A DNA stretch of 64,000 nucleotides from Holotrichia oblita (lineage: Eukaryota; Arthropoda; Insecta; Coleoptera; Scarabaeidae): the NCBI GenBank assembly GCA_023690525.1, contig CM043018.1:51994377-52058376 (forward strand), read 5' to 3'. The notes under the pieces are model-generated. The model did no database searches, was not told the origin of the DNA, and saw only the letters and a program-made list of their open reading frames with translations. Shown here in pieces: positions 44,654 to 57,953 of the stretch (position 1 is the first letter of the stretch; the number at the start of each line of letters is the position of its first letter). The translations under genes were made by a program, and so were the position numbers.

Positions 44654-46996
44654 TATTCCTTCTTTGTGTGATCTCAAGTAGTTGATGATTGTGACAACAA
44701 GATGACAACATTGTTTGTGTTCTTTCACCACGATTAGGAGAGAGGTGTGATGGATTGTCTTTCCCTATTATGACTAAAACTCTATTTTGAATTTTTGAAA
44801 ATCATTGTAATTGTGGGACCTATGAAGCATTGGAAGAAAGTAACCTAAGATACATGTATCTCCCCTACACACGTGACCACATAACATTTTATCTAATTTG
44901 CAGGAACCGTAAACTTGAATCCCAGGGAAATCCAGAAAATTTACTGTCGCAATGTCACAGGACCTATACATCCTATCTGCAATTTAGATACGTGCTATAC
45001 ATCCAATACCACTCAATACTCATATCCCACAAGCATGGTTGCAATAAATGTGTAGAGGTCGTAACTTCATATTAAATATTAATTGGTAATTTATCATCGG
45101 TACAGTGGGAGATATAACGTACACTAATCCCACCACATTCAAACATACGTAGGATATATGCATGCGCATGATAAATATATACAGAAATTTGCAACTTCAT
45201 GAGAATATCAACCCATATGATGTACTAGCACAGTGTACGTACTAGCTATTACTACTACTTCTTTTATCTCAGGAAAGTAACAAGCATTTTTCAGCATTTC
45301 CTCAAAACAAATATTTACTAGTTATGTCAGATAATTTCATAACTTTCGCTAAAAATCGCTAGATATATTAACAAATATGGTTTCAGTTTTTCTTGGTTGT
45401 TAACTGGTACTTTCAAACAACATCTTGTAAAATTTTCAAAACTGTAAAGTAACTGAAAATATGTAGGTACTTCATAACCGAAAACAGATAAGTATGTCTA
45501 ACAAATGTGAAAATCCTAGACTCCATTCAAAAATACAGTAACAGTAAAAAACATCAATATTGGCCATCTTTTCATAGATTTCTAGCCACAGGTAGATAAA
45601 AAATTTTGTTATTTAGCTAGTTTGGAAACTACTGCTTTGATCTGTATAGGCTCGAAGTACAAGCCTGTCCAAGGAACAACCCTCTCATAGAGAGATTTTA
45701 CGAGTGATAAAGCATGTAGCCGGCTCCAGAATTAGCACCCTATTGATTGCCCTACGATTCCAATATTACCATTAATAGGAAAAATCAGTTTTTTGTATCT
45801 ATGGTTTTGTATGTATTATTCTCGCTCAATATATTGCTTTGGCATTACTATGACGCCTTTTCGTTACAATTAACGATAACACTCAATCACCGGTCCTCAA
45901 TAATATATGTCATATGTGTTGGCATGTAGGCAACCGTAAAAAGAAAAAGTACTAAATTAATTAGAATGTTCATAAAATTGCACTTTGCTATCTGATCTGT
46001 GTTTCTCAAAAGTAGATTCAATTGTAGTTATCTATGTAGTAGTATGTTAGAGAAATATATTCTTTGCGATTTGGCATCACTGATGCGAATGATTTACCCT
46101 CATTTGTACGAGAGCATGTGAAAGTTTTGTTTAATAGCTACCTAACGTAGAAGGGGCTTAGGTACGTGTCAGCTGTAGTCTAAAACTATCTGCAAGCAAA
46201 GACAATCACAGAAAGATATAAAATATACTAGTATTATTGTAATTGTACGTATTTAAGGTAGTTAATTGATTTTATGTTATTAAAACACATCAGAGGCACA
46301 CTTGCACTTTACAATAAATTCACACAATTAAATTAAGCCCCACCATGGAGATAACAGTGCAGTTGAGGGGAGTTTAAGAAGGAAAAGGTAGATGGCAATG
46401 TGTACCGACAACTTTTGAACGTCCCTGTATGTAGCGAATCTTGGCCAGACCTTTAGAAATTAATGAAAAGGCGGTTGTTAACAATCAACAATCACCAACG
46501 TATTTTAGAGTATTATAGGACAATTGACAATCATCGAATATGTAAACTGCGTGATAGCAACAAGGGCCCTCTTTCAAGATAGCCGGTTGTGCAGAGCATT
46601 ATTTCGTAAGAAAAGTTTTCTAACAGCGTTTAGACCTTAACGGTGGTGGTGGTGACAAAGAACATTCATCATCTCCGAAAGGTCAACTAATCACCTATTA
46701 ATTGAAAGAAAAAAAAATCCCTCCGAAGACGACGTCCTGCAGGACCGGATTACAGTGCGCGAAAATCGAAATTTAATCAAATAAATTGTATTTACTTTTG
46801 TAAAAGTATTTTTTTTGTGTTGTACTAATTTTCGTAATTTCATTTGGGTATTTCTGTGTAAATAAGCATTCGTGTCTTGTTTTCTGCATGCACTGCAGAT
46901 TAAGATTTACGAATACTGAAAAATATTTGTTAAAACTCCAATTTTAATTAAAAGTAAGTATTATTCATCACAATATTATATATAAGAACTTACTAA
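44654..46996. other. long non-coding interval
   Basis: AT-rich, no feature I can support. Confidence 0.4.
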
Positions 46997-47038
46997 CCTC
47001 AACATCTCGCCACGGATGTAAATGGTTTCTTCAGGAGC
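46997..47038 (-). ncRNA. decayed hammerhead-like motif (copy B)
   Basis: Clearly related to the motif at 28231: GCTC, CTGAAGA, CCAT…GTGG stem II with an 8-base loop, then GAGA where GAAA is required, and TTGAGG. The change in the second core box should abolish cleavage. Flanking sequence (TTAGTAAGTTC on the distal side) shares the family's AT-rich context. Confidence 0.45.
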
Positions 47039-48229
47039 AAGAGTTAAAAATTGCTAGCTAGCATGGTTTGTACGCCTTGTTGATGTAGCGGGCGTGTCTC
47101 TAGTTAATTGTAAAAATAGTGATGAACTTTATTAACGAATAATTGAAGCTAGCTTTTTCTGTCGAGGTTATTGTTGTTGTTAACTAGTGGGCCCTCAGGA
47201 CAAGAATGTAAAACAAGTTATTGTGAAATTTAATTATTATTATTAGTTTAGAACATACGGTGTTTTACCCTAACCGTGGTCACCCACAGGAAAATTTATT
47301 AGCGATATTTAAAATACGCTCGCTATTGACAAGGTGATCGATTCAAGGTTTAAAATTTATATTAAATATTATGAACGGCTGCATTTTTTGTCCTCATGTA
47401 CTGGAGTGGTTATCTTTTCTAGTACCGCGACAGGAAACAAGATATTTTCAAACTTTTTATGTACTATCGCGAGCATTTTAAACGACTCACACTTCAAGCG
47501 TTATGGCCGTATACAGCTTCTCGAAACATTTGACAAGTAGCACTGGGCGACTGTAGTTAGGGGTCGATAAGAAGCAGGTAGAAAGATTCGCAATAAATTA
47601 TATACCCTATGATGGTTGTAATACATCCTTCATGATTATAATATGATTCGTATTTATTGACGAAATTCGCTCTGTTTGATATTATGTCTAGAATATTCAT
47701 ATGCGGTGCAAGTTTAAAATATATTGTTGTATTTATAGGAAATCTGATGAAGGAAAAACAATGTTTACAAAACATTAAGAAATAATTAAAATTAAATATC
47801 AATTTAAACAATATTTATTTCTGAATATATATTAATTTTTTAATAGGGCGAAATATATCTAAGGTAATTAGCAGTTGATTTAGGAACATTTTATTGGACG
47901 AGACAATTGAAAACGTATTACACGGCATCTGACTGGTCTAAATTAAACATTTTTCAGGTACTTAACGGTTGACAATTAGTTTTACAAAGAAATTGTATTG
48001 AATTTACTTCAGTAGTGCAAATTGTACTAAGAAATAACTAATATTGGCTTTAAATTCTTATTAAATTAATACAACTGTCGTATTTATACAAACGTTTAAA
48101 GTTCTTAAGTACCCGGCAAAACAAACACCGATAAATATTATCATTAATCTTCTTTTACATATCCATAACGTGCATCTATAAACAAATATATTTCTTCATC
48201 AAATTTTGTATTATTAAGGTCAGTAAATT
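47039..48229. other. non-coding interval
   Basis: Nothing recognised. Confidence 0.4.
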
Positions 48230-49020
48230 AAGGCACATTTACAACCAATTCAAAATTCGATAATTGACAGTTAAAATAATACGTTTTAAATTGACACATT
48301 TACAACAACTTCAGAGCAGACTTTGGCACGAAATTCGAAGTGAAATTCATTGCAAACTCGCACTTCGTTGCTTGATCTCGCTAAGCATCGAATTGGAAAT
48401 CGGCTGCTGTGATTGGTTGATACTCTTAGACAGATATTTACCTTCTGTCAAGATAGATTGTCAAATTAACATTTGAACAGTAATCCACATCTATTATGTT
48501 GGCACAACAGCTTATTACTAATAGAAAATACGTGTCCAACTCGAAGTGCACCGGGTTGGCAACACATAAATCCCTTTTTCGATGAAAAATAGTTCAGTTT
48601 TATTTTCATATGTTGGACCTGTGTTGAACAGGCTAGAGTTAACCTCTCCAACTACTGTCAGTTTTCACTGTCAATATGGCATTTACGTTTTTGTTAGTGA
48701 TTCTTGGTTTTTCTGAAAAAAAAGTAATCATTTCGGTGATGGATAATCTTGACAGAAAATTTTCATTTTTGAAACATAATAAGAATGAAGTTATCCAGTC
48801 AAGGTAGGCAGTAGGCAATATTACAGTCTGACCAAAATAAATCTGGCGTTGCCAACCTGATGTACTTGACCTTGGACACTTTATATACATTAATTAATTA
48901 ATTAATTAAGTTGCAAAATGTTTGTTTAACACTTCAAGACGTGGTTGTAAATGCAACTTTCCAATTTCATGCGTGCTCAGAAGCTTAATTCGTAACTTTG
49001 AATTGGTTGCAAATGTACCT
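48230..49020. mobile_element. ~790-bp element with 28-bp terminal inverted repeats
   Basis: AAGGCACATTTACAACCAAT at 48230 and, reversed at 49020, AAGGTACATTTGCAACCAAT. Outer TTAA (left) and TTAT (right) may be a mutated target site. No transposase is visible. A second TIR-bounded unit (48532-48879) is nested inside. Confidence 0.6.
48532..48879. mobile_element. 348-bp MITE nested inside the preceding element
   Basis: Imperfect inverted ends of about 33 bases: GTGTCCAACTCGAAGTGCAC… and its reversed relative, both ending in GGTTGGCAAC. No clear target duplication. Confidence 0.55.
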
Positions 49021-49889
49021 TTATAAGTACTATTTCAATTAAAACCGACATTTTAAATAACATTTCACAAAAGGTTAAGAAATAAGAGATATTTTTGTAT
49101 TAGAAGTATACCTTGTTTAATTTGAGACTTCTTGTAAAAAGACGTTAATCACATAATATTTCTATACGTTATCTATTATCGGCTGTTTCTATTAAAACAT
49201 TGACCACATACTAATAAAATAATATTAAATTCTTTCCATAATTACGTGTCCTAATCTGTAAGTTTATAATTTTTGCAATAATTGTTGTTAGATCAATATT
49301 TTCCCTGAGAAAAATGATGACATTTTCTCTTATTCAATTAATTTGAGTACGGTCTACTTTCGCTCAGTACATCATATTCATGTCAAATATATTCATAATT
49401 CTTTTCGCTTAAATTTCTTTTAGATAGTGTCTACCCTCCGGTCTGCGGCTATACGGCTCATTATAGTTGCCCAGTTATATTTACCTAAATATTGCTCCGA
49501 GTAAGGAAAGCCTACAATAGATACGTTTTATGGCAGTTTGAATCGCTTAAAGTGCTCGCGATAGTACATACACTACGCTCAAACTTACTGTTTAAGTCTC
49601 CGAGAAGATTTATTTGTGACACATATAATAGTATTTGCTCAAAATGTGAGATCTTTTCATGTACTTTAAGTACGCTTATACAAACGTATTTGCAACACAA
49701 CTCTGTTTAGTTTAGTTAATAGTACTTATCATAGGTTAGGATTTATAGAACTCATTTAGGATAGGGTTACAGTTTTACTCTGGGTATATTATATATATAT
49801 AATTGTATTTTTGTACTTCTTTTTGTTGTTTTGTCCTTAATTTGGTTACACTGTTGGAGAAATGAACCATTATTATTATTTATGCTTAC

Positions 49890-50100
49890 TGCTATTGCAG
49901 GATCATTCTACAAAGAAAAGTCACTACCGAGGGGCACTGGAGTATTTATTAAGGATAATCTAACGCGTAATACCTACCCTTGTTATAGAAAAGTACACGA
50001 GAAGTTCAACATTAAAACTGTATGGGCCTACCTAAAATCAAGTAACTCGAAAATAATTGATAACAAGTTGACTGATATAGAGAGACCTGTTGTGCAATGA
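49890..50100 (+). pseudogene. non-LTR ORF1 C-terminal-like fragment
   Basis: The plus-strand frame reads TGVFIKDNLTRNTYPCYRKV then HEKFNIKTVWAYLKSSN to a stop at 50100. The pattern I.DNLT..T…Y..AR..…VW resembles the conserved tail of ORF1 proteins in CR1/Jockey-type elements. Only this segment survives, and upstream text is not recognisable. Confidence 0.4.
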
Positions 50101-50236
50101 GAGCACACTCATAAATTTATATTATTTGTATTAGTAATATGTTTTGCGGTATTGCGGTACTATATTGAGCTTTAGTATACTAGCTTGTTATTGTGTAGTG
50201 GCCACTTAATTAATATTGACATTAATATTATATGTA

Positions 50237-51145
50237 TACAGGCTGGGGCACCACATTCGCCTGGGTTGATACACAAAAAACGGGAACACATATTTAAAAT
50301 GTTTTTACTGGAGCATGTATAAGTATATTGGGAGCGCGTTCTAAAATTATTTTGAAATATACAGGTGTCCCAAAAGAAAGTTACACATCAAAGTTATTAA
50401 AATTTAATAAATTGGAGAACCATGTATATTACATATTCCGATGAGGCAAACTAAATAAAGGCAAATTACTGTCATATTCCCTATACCTAGGTTCAACAGT
50501 TTCTGAGATATTTAACACTCTTTGCTGCACGTACTTAAGTTATGTGTTTTAAGTTGTATATTTCATTAGCAACACCATTGCATCTAATGCCGAAATAAAG
50601 ATCCTTTCTAAAAATGATGTAGGGTTAAAACCTTACCTCTAACTGGATACCATTAATGTTCAATAACTTGCTTATTTTAAATGGAACTCCCTTTATCTAA
50701 GATCGTAATTCGATTTTAATTTTATTTCTCTTTTAAATGTTATTAGAGTTCTTTATATCTATCTCTTATTCTTTCTTTGTAAAAGTGATTTCAGTGTTTT
50801 AAATTGCGAGTATGTACTAAAAATTTGGTTAAATGAAGGTTGCTTTGACACGATCACAATAATTTCAGATGCTAATTTTGTCTAATTTATTCTTGAAGAG
50901 TACGCAGTGGTGCATTGGACGTTACTACATAGTTATTTGAAACCAGAAAATAATTAACCCATACATGTCTTATATACAAATTTTCACCATAAACTGGATA
51001 CAAGAGAAAACATAGAAACTAGTGATTCAAATATTACTCAGATTGATGTCCCAATGGACTTACACATGCTCCAACGGAAATATTTTAAATATGTGTTACC
51101 GTTTTTTGTATATCAACGGAGGTGAAAGTGGTAGCCTACCCTGTA
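50237..51145. mobile_element. 909-bp non-autonomous transposon, TACAGG family
   Basis: Diverged terminal inverted repeats of about 100 bases: TACAGGCTGGGGCACCACAT on the left, and on the right, reversed, TACAGGGTAGGCTACCAC. Both contain CAAAAAACGG and GGAGCATGT. The interior has no recognisable transposase. A TACAGGTGTCCCAAAAG word at 50368 may be the start of another inserted element. The short hairpin at 28342 shares these ends. Confidence 0.8.
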
Positions 51146-52146
51146 TATACAGTTGTGTATAATATGTATATTCCAATTTTTACTTTACGTATGGATTAGA
51201 GATAGTTATATTATATACACCACTTTGATAGTTAGGAATCTTATAGTGTTCTGCTTAGTGTTATCTTGTTGCTTCACTTTCAAATACACTGATGGAAAAA
51301 AGTCAGGTGCACACTTTGTATAATCTGAACGCGCAAATGATGGTCGCAGTTTATATTTTCTTAAAGAAACAATGGGATGCAGATAAATTACAACACAAAA
51401 TAATAGAATTGAATTACTATATCATTTCTTAATAAAGTTGACGCAAGAAAGGCATTGTCTATATCAACAAAGTCTTCAATGATTTCAGAACAACTAGCTT
51501 GAAATGAAATCCAAGTACATAATAAACAAAAATGCAAAAGTAAGCGGGATAATAATGCTTTATATTCGATGATTTTATATGCGCTGGAGAGAAAAAAACA
51601 TGTTTGTAACACTAACAGCAGTAGTTACCACAATCAAATCCATCATATATGTTACCGAATGACTGCTCGAATTAATTTCTACCTCGACAGTATGTCGCAT
51701 TACTACAACTCGCGTACATTCCCATTGAATGATGAAAAAAGCATCTGCAACGATAAATTTTGTTATTCCCTTTTCAACAGGACATGTAGATACCGCTGCG
51801 TAAAGTTGGTGCGAGAACATAATGAAATGTTTAATTAAAAATTTACTGAACATGAATCATTCTATCCGAGTTTTAACCAGTACCTGTGTGTAGTTCAGGC
51901 ATGTAAACAGGGAGAAACGAATGATTTGAAAATATGAGTTTGCGGCACTAGATATAAAAAAGAGTCTTATGAAGGGGATTTTTTGAACAGTAACAGTAAG
52001 ACTAATATTACTGTTTACAATTAGCTACTCAGACACAGAGTTTTCTTATACGCCATATAAGATAAGTTTTTCCCAATCAAAAGCTCTGACATGGAGATTT
52101 TTGCAGATACTGCACCTACGTTTCGGTACGAGATGCTCCTACTTAA

Positions 52147-52546
52147 GGCTCTAGATTCAGTCCACGAATTTTAGCATTTTAAAGAGTTTCACAGTAAATA
52201 AACTACAAAGTAATTAGCTACATTATGTTCGTAAATTTGCCTAAGGTGTCGCCGGCTTACGACGAGAAAAAGCTAGGAAATTTCCGATGTAAGGATTCGG
52301 CAGAAATATGATTATGAATTTATTTTTATGGATAGGGCTATTATTTTAGATTTGTTTTATAGCTGAAATGTTAATCTATGCTTCTACAGAACGACATTTT
52401 TGAAAAAGTCAAATATTGTTTGTAAACAAGGCACTAAAAAATAGGGAATTTTCAAAAGTCTATAATATAGTAAACAAATTTAATTTGTAATCAGTTTTTT
52501 ACGAAACCCCTGAAAACGCTGAAATTCTTTGACTGAATCTAGAGCC
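52147..52546. mobile_element. 400-bp MITE flanked by TTAA
   Basis: GGCTCTAGATTCAGTC at both ends in inverted orientation, with similarity extending about 55 bases, and TTAA at 52143-52146 and 52547-52550. TTAA is the piggyBac-type target, though the terminal bases are not the usual CCC. Confidence 0.78.
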
Positions 52547-53280
52547 TTAAGTGTCGCATAATTTGAAGTAAGTTCTCGCAATGCATGCAGTGCGAGATCA
52601 TCTTCTTTTAAGTAAAATATAGCAGATTTTTTACTTCTTTTAAACATAAGTTGTGTACATATATTTAATATTTGTTAGAACACTGCTTTGACGTAGTTTT
52701 TTTTGGTCTACATTAATAGTCGAGGTAATATCGTCTGAAAAAAAGTATAAAATTATAAGAATGCAATTTTTTTCTTTGAGTACTAATTTGAAACGTAGCT
52801 TGTACATTCTATAACGGTGAAATGCTTTATTGTTGTCATCAATGCGACTTATCATTACACCTTAAATTAGATGCGTTTACGTATGTGTGCGTTTCGTTTT
52901 TTATTAGCAGAAAGGTCTCACATAGGTCTTTCAATGACATCTCCTGGTATTCGTTGATGTTAATCTATCTTTGTTCGATGCTTTTAAAAAGCTGCGGTAA
53001 TAATGAATGAAGTACATTAGGCCACTGGTGGCTTAGATAATATAACATCGGGTTTAAATAAGGAGCATTGCTGTGCGCCCTCATCCTTCATCCATAAAAT
53101 AATACGTTACTTATGTTTATGTCTTAATAACGATCCTCCTAACTTATCCGAGATCGTTAAAAATACTCCATACACACTAATATCTAGGCTTCGGTGCCTT
53201 GACCGCGTTATCTGAGTAAAAAATATATAGGATACAACAATATACTAAAATACAAACCAAAAAATATTAAATCTACTAAC

Positions 53281-53320
53281 ACAACACTTCGCTACTAATG
53301 TAAACGAGTTCTTTGGGAGC
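53281..53320 (-). ncRNA. strongly decayed hammerhead-like motif (copy C)
   Basis: Third member of the family at 28231 and 46997. The minus strand reads GCTC, CCAAAGA (core mutated), TTTACATTAGTAGC, GAAG, GTTG. The adjoining sequence on the 5' side (CTTTTTGCTC) and the distal TTAGTAG also match. Inactive by inspection. Confidence 0.4.
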
Positions 53321-55673
53321 AAAAAGTGCGTAGGCGATACTAGAAAATGACGGCAACTAAACATGTAAACCAAGCTAGAGGTTAAAAACTTCGGATCTTA
53401 TATGGAGTAATCAATATTGGACGCTTATTCTAAGCTCTTAGTAAAATTCCCCTTATTGCATTTGATTTTGGTTGATTAAGTTTTATATAACTTCCTTTAT
53501 AAGTACCGCTTAAGACGCACAATTTACTAATTTAAGGCATATGACACGAATTTTAAATAAATTAATCAGAAACATAAGCAATTGCCTAAGCAATAAAAAT
53601 ATGTAAGAGCAATAAAGATAATGCCATCCTTCGCATTACATATTCGTACATGTGTATATTTGTAAGACACTTATACAGTCCTATAGATACTGATGCTGAT
53701 GAAGCAATAACTAGCCAGCTACCATCTGATTGTGTAATCATTACTTCTTAGAAGTTTCCTTGTGAATTGACACAATTATTTAGTCGAGTTTATTATTTTC
53801 ACAGTTGTCGATGAACGAATTCTGCACTGCAATTTTGAACAGAACTAACATTTGCATAATTACATATATATGTACACCTATTTACTCTGAACGCTTTACT
53901 ACGTGTTTTATTGCATTTTACGATGTGGTTGTACAAGGGCGTCAAAATATTTTCTTTCGTGCATATAAGAATTGGTTCTATGTATATAGTTAGCGCTTTG
54001 TATTTTATTTTTATGGTTGAATGAAGTCTTTGTAAAAACAGATATTGTTCCCATACACGCAGTTGTAAGCATTTGGTTAGTATAATTCTTGATATTTGAC
54101 TTGTGCTTAATTTTATTCGTCTATTATTTAGTCTATACACGAGTCGCGTTGAATATGTTTTTAAACAAGTAGTGAGTGGAAAATCTTCAAAATAATTTTA
54201 CGAAAACCCTGTTAATAAAGAACGATTGCACCGGTCGTTAGAGAACCTAAATGCCACACAAATACAGTTTATATTATTACATTCCAGTAGTAGGTTTTCT
54301 TAAACATTTATTGTGTACAATGATTATTTTATTTCAAATTGTCTTGTGAAAACAAAACCAGCGTATAATAATTTTGTCACGCCTGTAAGTTTCGCTTGAA
54401 CTGATTCAATCATTATATTCTCATATTCGTACTTATGTGTATCTAATTTTACTTATAATAAAAAGAATTTAAAACGATTCTAACTATTTTGAGGTATACA
54501 TAAAATTTAAATTTTATCGGCAACATTGGCTTTATTTTTCTTGGTTTTTAGAACGTTGGCTTACATGTTATTTCGGCGATATCAGATCATCATAAATTCA
54601 ACTTATACATTCCTTTATTAAAATATTTTTAAATCAGTAGAAATTTATTTGGTAAAGTTGGGGTGACTGCGAAAAAGTGCACTCGCATCTATTGTAGTTC
54701 TTGTTTAGTAGCTAACAAAGTATTAAAGTGAAATATTGCTCTCTTTAATCTTAAATGTCTCCAGCCAGAGATAAAGAGACTAAAGTTGATAAATCTTGAA
54801 TGCGCTATAATAAATTAAATAACTGAAAAATTCTAGCACTTCAATATATCTCACACATATACACATCCCGAAATCTCGTTATAAGTGAAATTACGAGAAT
54901 AAAGTGCACGTATGGGAATTTGGTTGACGAAGACCACAAGCATTAGTTCAAACAACCCTATGAACAACAGTGTATATGCCTATTACAGGAGTATGCATAA
55001 TTAGAGAAAACCGTTGTAGACAATCATTGTCCTATAAATCCTACAAATGCAATAATCAGATTCGTAAAAAATTACTCTAGAAATGGTGATCGACGGATCT
55101 AAAACACGCCTCCTCGTCGATCGGTTCAGACGATGCGAATAATAAATTAAAAACCATTTATTTCAGAACGCACAAGTGGAAAAATATGTGATATTAACAA
55201 ATATGTAGGTACCTACATAAAGATCACAATGAAAATCTTACAAAGTAATCTAAGAAGGTGAACGATAGCACACGATGTGTATGCTATCGCATGTGAAAAT
55301 ATATATGTAATTGTAATGAGTGGATGAAATAAATAAATTGCTGCCTTTGAAGATTCATTCATAACACTTTTTCATAATAATAATTTTGGAAACATTTGCA
55401 TCGACATAGCTATCAAAATAAATTAAAATGTAATACATTCACACGTATTACAAATTACGTTCATACTTTACTTTTCATGAAAAATGTCTAAAAATTGTAT
55501 TATATTAAACGATTTCAATAATTACTTCCAAGAAGAGTAACGGTTTGTTAATACTCCTCTTTAAACATAAACACATAATTTGGTACAATTACATTATTCT
55601 ATTTTCAGTATCTCTCTGCTATATCGCCGCCGTTATTCACGCCGTTACATCAACACTTCCACGAAACATATCT
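53321..55673. other. non-coding interval
   Basis: No supported feature. Short frames near 53800-54140 carry no motif. Confidence 0.4.
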
Positions 55674-55895
55674 CTACACATTGTACCATGAGATAGCGTT
55701 TGAAATTAGGTAAAATATGGGGTAATAACGGTCGAAGAATAACGCAAAACGTGCAAGTCTCTTTGGAATGTCGCCCTGTGTAGCTGCATATCGTACTTGG
55801 TAATTGACGTTTGTAAACGTCCAAAATTCGCATTTATCACGCAATAATGGTCGCAATTTTCCGAGCTTGTTTAGCTTTTTCTATTTTAAATGGCA
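55674..55895 (-). CDS. possible terminal exon, Cys-loop-receptor TM4-like tail (tentative)
   Basis: A minus-strand frame of about 65 codons, ending at TAG 55674-55676, reads LRPLLRDKCEFWTF… then QGDIPKRLARFALFFDRYYP and IFYLISNAISWYNV. The end resembles the fourth transmembrane segment of ligand-gated ion channels (P, asparagine seven later, tryptophan four after that), preceded by basic residues. The acceptor is weak and no other exon is visible, so this is a suggestion only. Confidence 0.22.
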
Positions 55896-57046
55896 AAAAT
55901 GTTACTAACTTAACGCGCACATAGTACTTTAAATGAATATAGGCATTGTACCCTATGATATAGTTGTAAAAATTTAAAATAATAACTGAAATGAGCGTTA
56001 TCTTAGCTATTTTTAAAATAAACGTAGGTGCCAAAATTCAATACTAACTAACATAAGATAATTATTGGAGATGATTTGCTATCATTTCTCATGTTTCACT
56101 CAGTGATAACACTGAATAAACTAAACCAAATATCTGCGTAGATGATCTGTGGTTATAATCAGTTTCTTCAGATCCAATTTTATATATTCGTATGTAGAAT
56201 AATGATTTGCAATATGTTAATCTATTGTGAAAGTCGTGTATATAGTTCTTTAATATTTTAGATAAATGTTAATTTCTATATTTTGAATATTAAATATTAC
56301 TAATTTAGCTGGTTGATAATCAATTGAATCAAACTTAATGGTGTGAGTTAGAAATTAGAAAGGAAGGATTCTAGCAAATTTTACATCGTCATGTAAAATT
56401 AATCAAAAATGTTAACACTACTGCTAGAGAGCTCCAAAATATCTGTAGCTAATGTAGATTAATTAAAGCCAACAAACTAAGGCACTGTATGAACCAACAA
56501 AAAATATTAATAAAGAAAAAGAAAACAATTTAGTAATAATTTGCTCAAAAAAAGTCAGTCAAAGTAAAATAGATGTCCCTCTTTGAAACAAATCTTAATC
56601 TTTTTTAATTTTTGAGGTCAGTTTAAAATGCTGCATTGCTCGCCGCTCATTTTATATATACCGATCATTCTAGCTATATATCTTTAATTTTTTTGAATCT
56701 GATTATTGTGTCTTGATAGCTTATAACGGCTTTTTTCATTTATACCCATTTATCGAAACTGTGCACATGCAATTCTATTCAAAAGACAAAGTTGGGTTTC
56801 TTCCGCCAAATTGCCCTTTATTTTCATAATTTCGCTTATAACGATGTGTGACAATATATCAAGATCTGAGATATGTTGAAATGTTACAATTTTTCAATTA
56901 TAAAACAGATTGATTTATATAACTTACACATGTATGTAGAAAAAAACGGAATTAACGCTGGTACTTGTATATAGACAATGTAAGTCCAATTTATAATAAT
57001 TTAGAACAAATATGAATTTATATACATATACTAATACGAGTATATA
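55896..57046. other. non-coding interval
   Basis: AT-rich, nothing recognised. Confidence 0.4.
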
Positions 57047-57705
57047 CAGGATGTAAGGAGTTTGACTGCCATAATTTCCCCAGCAGAATAAGTAGAATAA
57101 GTAGTTTTCCAGAAAAACAGAAGCAAAGTTCGAACTTTTAAATAGCACTACCTTAGGCAGTTATAACTATTTTAAGTTAATAAGTTCATGTAAAATGTCT
57201 ATAGCTTTGACAACGCTGAAACATGACCTACCATAACTTTATACAAACAGATATGTTTCACAGCAGCTGAAGGCTGCGGCGTCGATAAGAAAATTGCAGA
57301 CGTTGCACTTTTAAAGAATAAACCCTCTCGTACAATTAAGTTATGTGATTCCTGAATGAATGAATACAAATGCTCTAGGTTATATCAAACGATACTTTAG
57401 TGAATTATTTGACAAAATACTTTGAAACATTAGTACTGTGTAAAGTGTTGGTGTTAGCACGATGGAGCGCTATACTACATGGTAATATCACGATATGGTG
57501 TTATTTAGTGTAATCGCGGCAAGTCCTCCGTCTACGGACATTTAACTTTTTTAAGCGCAGCGTTGCCAACTTCTGGTAACTAAGTATTTACTTATCTTGG
57601 AAACCGTAAGTGGCAGGCTAAAAATTTATCAATCTATTCTGTTCATTATCATTTAGTGTACATTACATTATACTTATGGCACTCAAACCACTTACATACA
57701 TCCTG
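57047..57705. mobile_element. 659-bp MITE with CAGGATGTA ends
   Basis: CAGGATGTAAGGAGTTTGAC on the left and, reversed on the right, CAGGATGTATGTAAGTGG…TTTGAGTGCC, both with TA outside. The terminal similarity is interrupted by a small insertion. No transposase frame. Confidence 0.6.
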
Positions 57706-57953
57706 TATAACTAGTATTCCGAGTACTCTAGAACAGTCGAAAATACTTTTGGCAACTCCGCTTGCGTTCCAGGGTTTATATCCTGTCATATAATATCTTA
57801 ACACTACGCCTACAAAGCGACTTATGTTACGTACGATAAACGCAGTTCTATAGACCATGAAGAAAGTTAAATGTTTACCATAGCCAACTTCTTCGTATTA
57901 TTTGAGCTGTGCAACTGGTTAAATTAGCAAGCTGGTAAATATGTTTTATTCTA

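Noticed and set aside
50368..50400. TACAGGTGTCCCAAAAG as a separate complete transposon
   Set aside because: Only one end is visible and no matching inverted end occurs before 51145. Noted within the larger element instead.
55645..55833. A minus-strand peptide containing LDVYKRQ, the well-known translation of the Tn5 mosaic end (library contamination)
   Set aside because: The codons here are GAC GTT TAC AAA CGT CAA, not the mosaic-end bases, so the match is coincidental and there is no adapter contamination.
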